Program-made: the position numbers and the translations under genes
Part shown: positions 40,649 to 50,266 of the stretch, in pieces
Position numbering within the stretch: the first letter of the stretch is position 1
Layout of the letters: every line of letters starts with the position of its first letter
Notes under the pieces: model-generated
Seen by the model: only the letters and a program-made list of their open reading frames with translations
Told to the model about the DNA's origin: nothing
The model's database searches: none
NCBI GenBank assembly: GCA_013995675.1
Contig: VWRR01000001.1
Location: forward strand, 434,001-498,000
Reading direction: 5' to 3'
DNA: 64,000 bases
Origin: Cyanidiococcus yangmingshanensis
Taxonomy: Eukaryota > Rhodophyta > Bangiophyceae > Cyanidiales > Cyanidiaceae

Positions 40649-42108
40649 ATGATGGCCCATGAACTTGCGGCGGACTCGGTTGTGAGGATAGACGCTGCGA
40701 AGCGCAGGTTCGTAGGCAAAGCGCACCTCGTTTTCTCCTGCCAACGAGGAATCCTTCTCATAGACATGGATGTCACTTACTCGAGCTCTTCCAGCAAAGA
40801 ATAGTGGAAATCAAGACGATCCGTTACGGCCAATACCCTTTCGCCAACTGAGCCCGGGTTCGTATGCCTCGCGACTGGCTTGGCTTGGCTCTTCTTGTTT
40901 TGTAACTGCCTCAGGTGGTGAAACGTACTTGCTGAATCTTGGTCCGTGCTTAATTAACGCTCAGCCACTATTAGGAAGCAACTGGAAGGAATTGCTAGAG
41001 GTGAGACCGAGAAATGAAGACCTTCTTGTTCCGAATCGGCAAGCCACGGTGGAGTGGGTTCTACTCGAACAACCTCTTCTACGAGCAGAAGTGCAGTGCG
41101 TCAGTGCCACTCCTGTCGACGGAGGCCATGACGGTCACCGTCTGTGGTTGGTGGCTTGTGTCGACGCGCTCGGAACGCTAACCGTGAGCTGCCTGGAGAT
41201 CACACCAGATAAGGAGACGCTCCAGTTGAGGACCCGTTCGAGCTTTACCGTGACAGGCACGGATAGCTCGTGGACTCATCATGGCCCGGCTTGTTGTGCA
41301 TTGACTCATGGTGGGCCCTCTGGAGCAGCAAGCAGTCCCTACATTGCTGTCGCGCGCTACTTCCCATGTAATGTCTCAGTCTACCAGGGGGAGTTGCTGG
41401 TTCGTCATGTGCGTACCCTCGAGCATCCGACCAGCGTCGTCTTTGGGACGGGCTCCACCGCGACCTCGTCGCATGTGCGTCCTGAACCAAACGAGCATCA
41501 TGAGTTGCTCTATCTAACAGGAGGGTCCATCTGTTACGATGTGCGACTTGCGAGCACCAGGCGTTGCGACCCGCCGGAAAATCATCGGTGGCCACGGAAC
41601 CACGCAAAGTAGCGGCACCGTGAGCTGGTATGGTTGTGATCTTTCCGGTTACGAACTCGCTCTTGTCGGACCGGAGCGCTGTGTGCTTGTTGTCGACGTC
41701 CGTCGATGGGCTGTTCTCGGTCGTTGGTGGTCATGTCTCAAGTACGATGCAACGACGGTCTTGCTCGGATACAAGACTTTGTCTGGGAAAGATCATTCTG
41801 ATCCATCGAGTAGGTTGATGTATGTGAACGGACAAGATAACGAAATGGCATGCGGCACTTGGGTTTCAACAGATTCCGACCCGCTGCTACGTGGCTCTGG
41901 AGAGCCTGGGCGCCAAACAGAAGGAGTAGACCGTCTGAACAATACGCCTATGCTTCGGCAGATAGGACTGCAGCGAACAGGGGGACGTCTCTTTGGGTTT
42001 CGAGCTGACGAACGTTGGGTTGGTGCCACGCTCTGGTATGATAATGGATGGGCCGGTCTCACTGCGCGTGGGGTGCTCTATACTATGGAGAAACCAGCAT
42101 TTGGTTAA
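40649..42108 (+). CDS. Possible beta-propeller protein, frame changes
   Basis: Not assigned. Three plus-strand segments (from about 40560 to 40804, 40770-41612, 41539-42108) follow each other in successive frames and together encode about 490 residues with alternating beta-strand-like patterns. Examples are RLWLVACVDALGTLTVSCLEI, the CDLRAPG segment resembling a WD-repeat D-strand turn, and YELALVGPERCVLVVDVRR. This suggests a WD40-like propeller, but classical GH/WD pairs are mostly absent. Frame changes of one base are needed at about 40770-40804 and 41539-41612, and perhaps one more upstream near 40560, where an ATG lies in another frame. I give 40649 as the first in-frame ATG. Indel errors or gene decay would both fit. 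Confidence 0.45.
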
Positions 42109-42805
42109 TCGATGTGAACAAATGCGTTCTGATCTGCTGTGCCATTTCAGGTCTCCATTACAAATGCCTCGTATAGGAATAAGCGGAATGCGGATGCCGC
42201 CCGCTTGAATTGAATAGACCGAGGCTCACGAGTGCTGCAAAGCGATGGAGAAAAGTCCACAAAGTATGATTAAGGTGGTGTGTTCTAGGAAGGCGAATTC
42301 GTCTGTGACTGAAAAGTGATCCGATGCTGACAGGCTTCGAAGAACCTTCGTAAAGAGGCCTTGTTGTCGACCGCCACTGGGCGCCACCTAGAGGCAGTGC
42401 ATTGTCCTTTCGAGCAGCGAGAACGGAAGGGGTCGCCCTTTCTCGGAAGAGCGACGTCCTGTTTGACGCTACGGGTTGCGGCACCATGACGGATATCAGT
42501 CCAAAGGACGAGGATAGGTTCAGAAGCGCGTGGCGGATGATTATGCGCTCGTTCGTCATGTTGAATATTTCCGAACTTTAAGTGCTCCATATACGGATCT
42601 GGGAGAAGATAATCTCGCGGAGAAAGCTTGGCGTGCAAAAGATCGTGCTCGATGCCACGTGCTGTGCTCGTAATCTGCTGAGAAAACTGCTTATGCATGA
42701 AACGCTTGACTCGATTGCGAGACATCCCAAACATAAAACCCAAAAAGCTATTTAAGCTTCTGCTCCGCAACCTTGGAATCCAGCAATCACGATTGGGTGA
42801 CACCC
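42109..42805. other. Spacer with an uncertain minus-strand frame
   Basis: A minus-strand frame (42285-42803) encodes up to 172 residues. It begins with basic segments (RNRVKRFMHKQFSQQ) and becomes Arg/Pro-rich without conserved features. I do not recognise it and cannot show it is a gene. Confidence 0.25.
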
Positions 42806-43174
42806 CTAGCCTTCAAGAGGCGTCGATTCTCGAGACGTGGGAAGCCTGCAGCATCCGGACCATGCTCGCACGGTAAACGCATAGGAGCCGGCGAGACCAA
42901 TAAGCAATAGCAGCATTACGAAAGAGTGGGGCGTATTCAACTGCAGAAAAACGTCCACGAAGAGCAGTGCCCCAAGAAGTATCATTGTGGACAGGAGCAC
43001 AGTATTTTGCCTCCGAGTGAAGAGCGTGGCTCGCCCAATATCTCGGCGCTGATCAACCGCTGTGTTTCGACCGGAGCTCGCGCCCGCTGCAGCGAATGAA
43101 CTTGTCCTGGCATGACTAGAATCGATCGTACCAAGTTCAGGTTTGTGCACGCGTTTATGGATACCGGAGCCCAT
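42806..43174 (-). CDS. Small membrane protein, two predicted helices
   Basis: A 122-residue frame from a clear ATG. Residues 1-58 are polar and basic. Two hydrophobic segments follow (about 58-80, TVLLSTMILLGALLFVDVFL, and 83-103, SFVMLLLLIGLAGSYAFTV), then a short Cys/Arg-containing tail. The Arg-rich flank before the first helix and the short hairpin loop suggest a two-helix membrane protein with both ends on the cytosolic side. No family is recognised. The strongly patterned hydrophobicity makes it more credible than the neighbouring frames. Confidence 0.42.
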   Translation of the reverse strand: MGSGIHKRVHKPELGTIDSSHARTSSFAAAGASSGRNTAVDQRRDIGRATLFTRRQNTVLLSTMILLGALLFVDVFLQLNTPHSFVMLLLLIGLAGSYAFTVRAWSGCCRLPTSRESTPLEG

Positions 43175-44016
43175 TTCATAGAACTAGACGCTTTCCAAAA
43201 CTGTTTCGTCCAAGTGTCCCCCAGCCGCTATGTACAAGCAACACGGTCGCGACCACTCTACCGCCAAGCGCCCGAGAGCGTGTGCGATGGCTCCCGAAAA
43301 AGGTGAAAACACTGCTTTCGCCGAGACCACTATGATCAACTCCACAGTCCTTGAACCAGCGCGGTAGAGTCAGAACCTATTCGTAACCATTGTTTACAAA
43401 AGCTTGGAGTGTTCGTTCAGAGACGCCGCGTCTGATTCATTTGTCGCGCGTTCGATGCTGGTACCAAGAATCGGATCCCGTATGCCCATCACTCGATGCG
43501 ATACCATCGTCTACGTGTTTGGTGGACGATATCGAGACACGTATTCAGTTGGGATTCGACCTCCCATTCCTAATACCGCTGAACACGTAAAAGTGTGCTC
43601 CAGGGAGAGATGCGATCTCTTTAAAAATTCATCGTCGACGAAAATCTTGCAAACTAGAGCCATGCCTGGTGCCGACGAGTATCTCGGTTTCACTCGACTC
43701 CTTTTCAACGGATTTGAGCTTTCTATCAAGTACATGGAAGCCATTTGGAGTGACATACGATTACGAGCTTCAGCGCTTCAAGTCAATGACTCGATGACTC
43801 GATTCTCGCTCGTCGCAGGTTCCGGTCAGGATTGCCGTCCTCTTTCATGGAGCGCCATCGACGATACTGAACGATGCGAATGCCATCGAACGCGAAGCCA
43901 GTCTTCGATAAACGTTACTCTTTAGTTTCAAGTTATTTGCAAGTCAGCAGAGTGAATGGAAGACCTCGAATTATGGTGAATGCTTTCTAAAATCTTCAAG
44001 TTAGTAGTTAGAATTG
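43175..44016. other. Spacer
   Basis: No recognisable gene. A plus frame of 173 codons (43404-43925) starts at no ATG until late and shows no features. It may be chance. Confidence 0.35.
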
Positions 44017-45195
44017 TTAGCGATAAAAAGGCCACTCGCGACTGAGCGTCTGCAGTGTCGTGAGCGCCGCATGGGACACGCTCCGCCACATGCTCGCACT
44101 GGAGTCACCCTTGTCGGGGATAGCGCTCCCGTTTTCGAGTCTCGGATGTCGGCGTCCCGCAGAAAACGTGCGCGACCCCTCAGTCGCGTCCGTGCTCTGA
44201 AAGCGGCCCGGAGATAGTGCACCTCTCCTGTCGGACAGGCGCAGCACTAAATGCCGGTGCGTTTCTTGTACCAATCGGGCCGGCGCACTCTGCATGAAGC
44301 CGTGAAGGCTCTCGCGCAGCCAACGTCGTGCCTGCAGCCGTGCTACCCGCAGTTTCCTCTGCAGCAGACGCCCCTGAGGTGTGTTCGTCGTCAACAGGAT
44401 CGGAATGTTTCCCAAATAGTCCAAGACTGTGCGCTCAGGATCCAGGCGATCTGGTTCATCATCGACAATCCCGAGCTCTGGCGCACTCCAACATCGCGCG
44501 AGCGCTGGGCCAGCACAGAACTCGGTGGCGGCCGCGGCAGTACCCTCTCGTTCCGGGCGCTGCGACTGTCCGCTAGACTGAAGCGGCGCCTCTTTCGGAG
44601 CCGCGGTCGCAGCCAACTGGTCGTTCAGCACAGTCAGCGAGTCGCGTGTGTCGTCCGGCTCGACCAGTGCTGACACGGCCGCGGGCGTCCTCAAGCGCCG
44701 CCACTTGCTCCGAAGACGCTCAGTTGTCCACACGAGAGCACACATAGGGTCCTCAACAGACTCCTGCGGCGCTACGTACTCACAGTGAGCCAGACGACGA
44801 TCGTGTTCGACCCACTCGTAAACCAGCGTACCGAGCAGCCCCGTCCGGTCCGAGCGCCTCGTACGCGCAGTGCTTGTCGCCTCGACCGTCCCAACTGCGG
44901 TTGCTGCGACCCAGTCTCGACCTCGCAAAGCCGCCGGCGAGCGCGAGAAACGAAGTTTCTGAAACACGTGCTCGCGAGCGAGTGCCACCCATTGAGGAGG
45001 AAAGAGCACCCGTCGTGCCCACTGCACCAGAGACCAGCGCGGCTGCGCGGCCGTCGCCCGCAAACCGTAGCCGTGCCTAGACCGCTGGCGTGCAGGTCGT
45101 CGGGGCCAGCGTCGAGTTAGGGACAGCCCAACACTACCCTCTCCGGCGCCAATAAAGAAAGGTCCCTCAAGGCTTGTGCTCTCGTTCAGCGCCAT
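44017..45195 (-). CDS. Orphan protein, basic and Arg-rich
   Basis: A 392-residue intact frame from the ATG at 45195; the frame runs 10 codons further without ATG. I recognise no family. It is Arg- and Ala-rich. Aromatic-basic segments near the N-terminal third (RWSLVQWARRVLFPPQWVAL) could form helices, as could YEWVEHDRRLAHCEYV and the segment TVLDYLGNIPILLTTN with RLLQRKLRVARLQARRWL. The intervening parts look disordered. The GC content here is higher than in the flanks. Repeated YVAP/WTTERLR-type pieces are not internal repeats. A lineage-specific nuclear or organelle protein is possible, but nothing in the sequence decides it. Confidence 0.5.
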   Translation of the reverse strand: MALNESTSLEGPFFIGAGEGSVGLSLTRRWPRRPARQRSRHGYGLRATAAQPRWSLVQWARRVLFPPQWVALAREHVFQKLRFSRSPAALRGRDWVAATAVGTVEATSTARTRRSDRTGLLGTLVYEWVEHDRRLAHCEYVAPQESVEDPMCALVWTTERLRSKWRRLRTPAAVSALVEPDDTRDSLTVLNDQLAATAAPKEAPLQSSGQSQRPEREGTAAAATEFCAGPALARCWSAPELGIVDDEPDRLDPERTVLDYLGNIPILLTTNTPQGRLLQRKLRVARLQARRWLRESLHGFMQSAPARLVQETHRHLVLRLSDRRGALSPGRFQSTDATEGSRTFSAGRRHPRLENGSAIPDKGDSSASMWRSVSHAALTTLQTLSREWPFYR

Positions 45196-45389
45196 GGCGT
45201 CAAGCTCAGAGACCAAAAACGCCAAGGTATCGTCCTAGGATGATCAAGACAGAGCGTGTTCCTCGAAACGGAATATCGCGTGTATATCTCCGTTCGTCGT
45301 CGAGAACACACCATGACTCTGGGCGCGGTGTCGCCAGAAAACCGCCACCCGTCTCCAGAAACGCCGCTCCTCGATCAGGTGCGTTACGG
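45196..45389. other. Upstream region of the orphan gene
   Basis: Short divergent spacer. A plus frame crossing it (45174-45563) has no features. Confidence 0.3.
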
Positions 45390-46613
45390 ACCCATGTTGG
45401 AAACGTGGGTCATACTCAGACGAATTGCGACATGAAGGGACGGACGTGGTGGAGTCTTTCGCGAGCGACCAGCGGTACGCTCGGGCGCAGCGCTTCCATG
45501 ATGCTATCCAAAAAGTTTACATATTTACTCGGACAGTGTTATGCAAGGACTATCCTGCCTTGATAAGCGCTAAACCGGATACGGTCTACACTTCCGCCGA
45601 TGGGGAGAACAACGCTCACGTCGGCGAGAAAGCCTAGCTTTGGACGGTGCGGGTTTCGTGTCACGAGCTCGGCGAGTTTGTTGCTTCGCCACTGAACGCC
45701 AAAGTTTTCTTCTTCCATTGTATGTCAATATCGATCCAGCCTTCGATCGAGAACTTCCTGTACACACGGGCCTTGGCGATTCCCACAGTGCGCACCCAGA
45801 CTTGCTCGATGCTTTGTTTTCCAAAAGCTGCTCCCCGAGCGACAAGCGGGTCGCTGTCTGGAAGACGTCTGGAGTACCAACGACCGACTTGAGCAAACTG
45901 TATCGGAGCCGCTCTAGGTAAAATGGTGGAACGCGCGCAGCCTTACCTGCATCGGCGAGTTGTCGCTATCGAAACGGAAGGCCCGTCCTGCACACAGTTC
46001 AGGGTTGAGAATCGGTCCCACTTTCCGCCAGGAGTGCCGGCACTGCGACGTCTTCTGGTCAGGCGGCATCGCGAAGCAGTGCGTATCTCCGAAGAACACG
46101 CAGCAAGCTGCGCAGTTGGTGGCGTATCTCTATAGGCGAATACGACCGAGTCATCGAATATACCTGTTCGTGGGACACGGGGGCGCCTTTCGAGCGCTTT
46201 ACCATCGTCATCAGGGCCTGAAATCTAGATCCTGGCATCCAAGAATCACTCATTGTATCCGGACAGAAACTGGGATCGATTCGATCAAAGGATGTGAGCG
46301 CTTTTGCGGCCTCGCGCTAGGGCGTCGTTTCGAGTCAGACTTGCTCGATTGCCGTCTGAGCCACACTACTGAGCGATCTAGCTTTCATCATGAGTGGAGC
46401 AGACGCTTTCGAGAGCCGCGTTCGGCTGATTGCAGCGTGTGTGCGACGCTGGAGAAGAGGTGCGCGCTCAAGTTAGCCTTCCTTGAACAAAGCCTGCCCT
46501 GGTCTTACCGGTTGAGAGAAGTCGTCTATGGAGCGCAGCAGAGTATGGCTGGTTCAGTTTGCGACCCACTTGTTCGACAGAGGCTGCTCATTCAAGCGTC
46601 GATTGCAGAATGA
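45390..46613 (+). other. Frame-broken coding remnant, possibly histidine-phosphatase-like
   Basis: Several overlapping plus-strand frames (to 45637, 45640-45921, 45923-46135, 45960-46613) look protein-like in pieces. The clearest piece, RIYLFVGHGGAFRALYHR at about 46155-46210, resembles the second active-site motif of phosphoglycerate-mutase-like histidine phosphatases (hydrophobic strand, then GHGG followed by a helix). An N-terminal RHG motif is not evident; only LRHEGTD near 45428 is suggestive. At least three frame changes would be needed. It may be one gene with assembly indels, two small genes, or a decayed gene. Confidence 0.28.
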
Positions 46614-46972
46614 ACTCGATTCTTACGTAAGCGTGCAGTGATAAAAGCACTCTGAGCATACCCGCTTCTGATCTCTCACGACATCGAAACGAATCTCTAC
46701 GCAAGGAAGACGTGGCGCTCTAATTGGCTGTTTGCACAGATCCGGACCGTTTGGGATGAGCGGCAAACATTCATACCTTGGTGCAGCATGGATCATTCCA
46801 CCAATGAAATCCGCTGCCCTTCCATGCTTCATTCATAAAAGCCATGCGAGAACAAGTCCTGTTTATAACCTAAAGAATCCGCTTCAGTACTATATCACTT
46901 GATTCAGCGTCGGTGGTTGAACGCTCAAGCCCTCCGTCGAGTAGAATCGGATGCGGATACTTCCTGCGCATC
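46614..46972. other. Spacer before the ARM-repeat gene end
   Basis: No gene seen; convergent 3' region. Confidence 0.4.
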
Positions 46973-49592
46973 CTATTCTGGCGGCGGGACGCTAAAAGGA
47001 ACCGTTTGCATAACATTCTGCTCGTTGCGCAGTATATTGGCCACCACCATATTCGCAAGCATGGCAAGCTCCGCCGGCACCGCAGCAGAGAGCGCCAAGC
47101 CGCTCAACAACCGATGGACACCGAGGTTCTGCAGAGTCGTTCGACCGGCAGGCGTTGCCGACAAGTTGCATAGAGCAGCCAGAGCGTACTGTTGTGATTC
47201 AATATCGACACTCTGGGTGGCATATTGAGCGAAATACGAGCCGGCACCGAGCGTGAGCAACTGGGCATGCAAGTCCACATTGTTTGTGAGCTCGGCAAGC
47301 GCCAAAAGTGCTGCTCGAGCGGTCTCTGGATCAGTTCGACGATTGGCGACCGCCGAGGCCAGTACAGGCACTCCGTTTGCCTGTGCAATTCGAATGCTAT
47401 TCTCAATTTGCTCTGCGAACAACGATAGCGCACGGATTCCGTACCGACGCACAACGGTGTCTGAGTCTGAGGCCAGGTACACAGCAGCCTCGACACCGCC
47501 TGCCTGAGCGGCCATGACCCGAGACAGTCCAGCGGTAGAAACGTTGAAAATAGCCCGAGCTAGCTCCCTACGCAGCGCCTCGTTGTTGCCAATGAAATGG
47601 GCCTGAGGTCGACTAGCTGGTGACTGGGCCCAGAACAAAGGCAGCCGCATCAACAGCCGCAACGCTCCACGAGACCCTAATAGATCCAGTTTGGCGGTGT
47701 CAATGCGGGAGAGGTTGGCAACCGTGTGGACGAGCATCTGTGCCTCGCTGCTTGACAAGCTAAGTTTTCCTTGTAGGATGCTGTAGAGCGCCTGGCAAAG
47801 ACCTTGGTTTGCTAGCAGATAAAGAATATCGCTGTCTTCACTAAGCTGACCTATGAGTCGCAACAACGAGTGACAGGCTGGCGTCGGTATTCGTGAGGCA
47901 CTGTCGCTATCAGGAACGCATTCAGCGAGGCGACGCACCAAGAACGATGCGTCGCGTGCAATGAGTTGGATGTGGGTCCGCGCAGCCTGTACCAACGCAG
48001 CAAAGGCGTCTAGTGCCGCTGCTCCGACCGCCAGCTGCGGCGGTCGAAAGCGATCAATGCCTTCGAAAGTTTCAGCAATGCGAAGCAATTCACGATCGGC
48101 TCCATGGAGAAGAAAAGATCGACTCAGCTGCTCGCCCGCTGCTCCAGGCGTTGAACAGAGGATCGCGATCGCTCGACAAGCTGCTCGTTGTGGCAACTCA
48201 GTCTGAACAGCTTCTCGCTCGGATACTGGGTCATTCCGTCCGCTTAGATTCTCCCGCAGCACTTCGAGGAGCGTCTCCGGAACGCGGCATTTCTCCAAAC
48301 GACTCGCTGCTCGCAAGTCTATCGCAGGGGTCGTGCCACCTAACTTTGTCGACGCCATTTCGATGATGATTCGAATGGCCATCGTTCGCAGACCGGGGTC
48401 GTCGTCTCGAGCGATCGCCTGACGCAAACATCGCAATGCATCCTCGCTGGTAAGTAGGGGGACGCATTGCGACGTGTGCTGCTACAGACTTGAGACCAGC
48501 AAGTGCATACTGGGCTATACTTGGGTCCTTCGAGTCCAACGCTTCCAGCAATTCCGGAACGAAATTCCTCTTCGCGTTCGCAAAGATGTCTAATCGTGAC
48601 AGGTTGGCCATACAGAGCAGCAGTGCCCGCTCCGTCTCCAGTATTGGGGCCTGCATTGCTTGCGATGCTGTCTGTGTCTGCTTCGCCTCTCGAGTACTCA
48701 AGAGGGCACAACGAAGCGTCCTCATGAGACGCGTCTCCTCAGGAGCAGAAGCAGTGTCCCATATGGCGTCACTGAGTGCGAAATTGGAGACGATACGAGC
48801 AATATGTTGAATCAGAGGCAAGTTCAAATGCGTCCATTCCACCGGTTTTCGTTGGCGGTTGAAAAGGTAGAAAAAACCGCTGGTCAGGCCACCGCAGCGA
48901 GGAGCCACGCCCGCGTCTCGATCGAGACAAATCAGGAGACTCCGTAGAAGCGGAGTCTCCTTTAACCGTTCATGGGCCTGTTTATTACGCGAAACTTCCA
49001 TCAGTATCTCTAACGCAGTTGTTCGGAGGTTTGCATCTGCATCGGGGCGCTCGAGACAACGCACAACGGCCTCGCCTATACCGCACTCGACCAGCTCGAG
49101 GATCGTGCCAGCTTGCGCAGCATACCGTGCCAGCTCAGAAGCAGCGTTTTGTGCAGCATCCCGATCGGGGCCTTGAAAAGCACTGACAAGTTCTCCAAGT
49201 CGTTTTGTGCATACTTTTGGGCTCATTGAGGCGTTTGTTTCTCGGGTCGTGAGATTTTCCGCCTCGGGCAAGGCAGTCGGCGTCGCAATCGCAGTCGCAA
49301 GACCTGCGCTTTGACTTGCGTTCTCTCCGATAGGCAAGCTTCGCAGAAGCGAGAAAGAGCAGATCCCAGCTACTATCGAAAGCCAGAAGATCTTTTGGGG
49401 GGCATCACGGCCAACGAGCCAACCTGGGCCGCTGAAACTCAGCCCGGGCCGAGGTCCACTACACAGACCAGCACGGTTCGCTACAGCGGCTCCAAAGCCA
49501 AGTTGCCTTCTCACTCGGATCGCTGACGGCTTCTCCCGAAAGCACCTGTCTAAGATGCGTTGCACAGACCATCCTCTCCATAAACGAGTCAT
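46973..49592 (-). CDS. ARM-repeat protein with mitochondrial-type leader, one frame change
   Basis: About 870 residues read as one protein across two overlapping frames (49592-48231 and 48436-46973). A one-base step at about 48436-48460 joins SVAAHVAMRPPTYQR to LRQAIARDDDPGLRTMAIRI. Residues 1-45 (MTRLWRGWSVQRILDRCF, Arg-rich, no early acids) resemble a mitochondrial presequence. A hydrophobic segment follows at about 70-90 (IFWLSIVAGICSFSLL). The rest is a long series of three-helix armadillo-like units, for example ANLRTTALEILMEVSRNKQAHERL, ALLLCMANLSRLDIFAN, YGIRALSLFAEQI, ARAALLALAELTNNVDL and YALAALCNLSATPAGRTTL. ARM proteins are scaffolds; a membrane-anchored mitochondrial one is inferred. 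No specific orthologue is recognised. Start chosen at ATG 49592; the frame opens 31 codons earlier without ATG. Confidence 0.65.
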
Positions 49593-50266
49593 GAAGTCAT
49601 CCACGAACGTGCTCGTCGAGAACCGCCAGACGAACAATGGTATTGATTGAAGCGGCTTTGTGGCGTCCGACGAAACCCTCTCCAACGCATCTCTGCTGGT
49701 CCAGCGAGCAGTGACCGCTCAGCCACATACGAGCAAGTTTATCCATTCATGTCGTTTCGATTGTTGACAGATGCCAGGTTTCTTTCTTGATTTTCAAGAT
49801 ATTTTGTATGATTTATGGAAGCACATGAACCCAGACAAAAGGATCGTCCGGCTTACGCGCCGTCCAAAGAGAGGATGGAGAGCACTCTGGTCAAAGCCAT
49901 GAGTGTAAAAGTGTTGGACATGGCCGCAGAATGGCTATGGCGTCTCAACCATTTCCGCAGTAGAACAGAAGACTCTAAGTGTTCAATGCAAGATGTCTGC
50001 CGAGGACGACTGGTGGAATGCCAACCCGAAGGGGCTGGTTTCCCGGCAATGCTGGCTTGGCGCTGGCGCACCTGTCGAGGCACGAACTCCCCGCGACTTT
50101 GCATAGCGCGGGGTTGCGTCGGGCTGCTCGTCAACGTTGACCGCGACCGGACTCGCATCGACTGAGGCAACCCTAGGAGTCTCTTCACACAAGTCTGTGA
50201 GCATAGCGTCTTGGCTTGAGCTACCAGAGCAGTGTCCAGTGCTGCAACATCATCGAACTGGTGAAC
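49593..50266. other. Divergent spacer before the SMPD4-like gene
   Basis: Upstream region of both the ARM-repeat and SMPD4-like genes. Frames on both strands (plus 49815-50165, minus 49853-50398) show no features. Confidence 0.4.
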
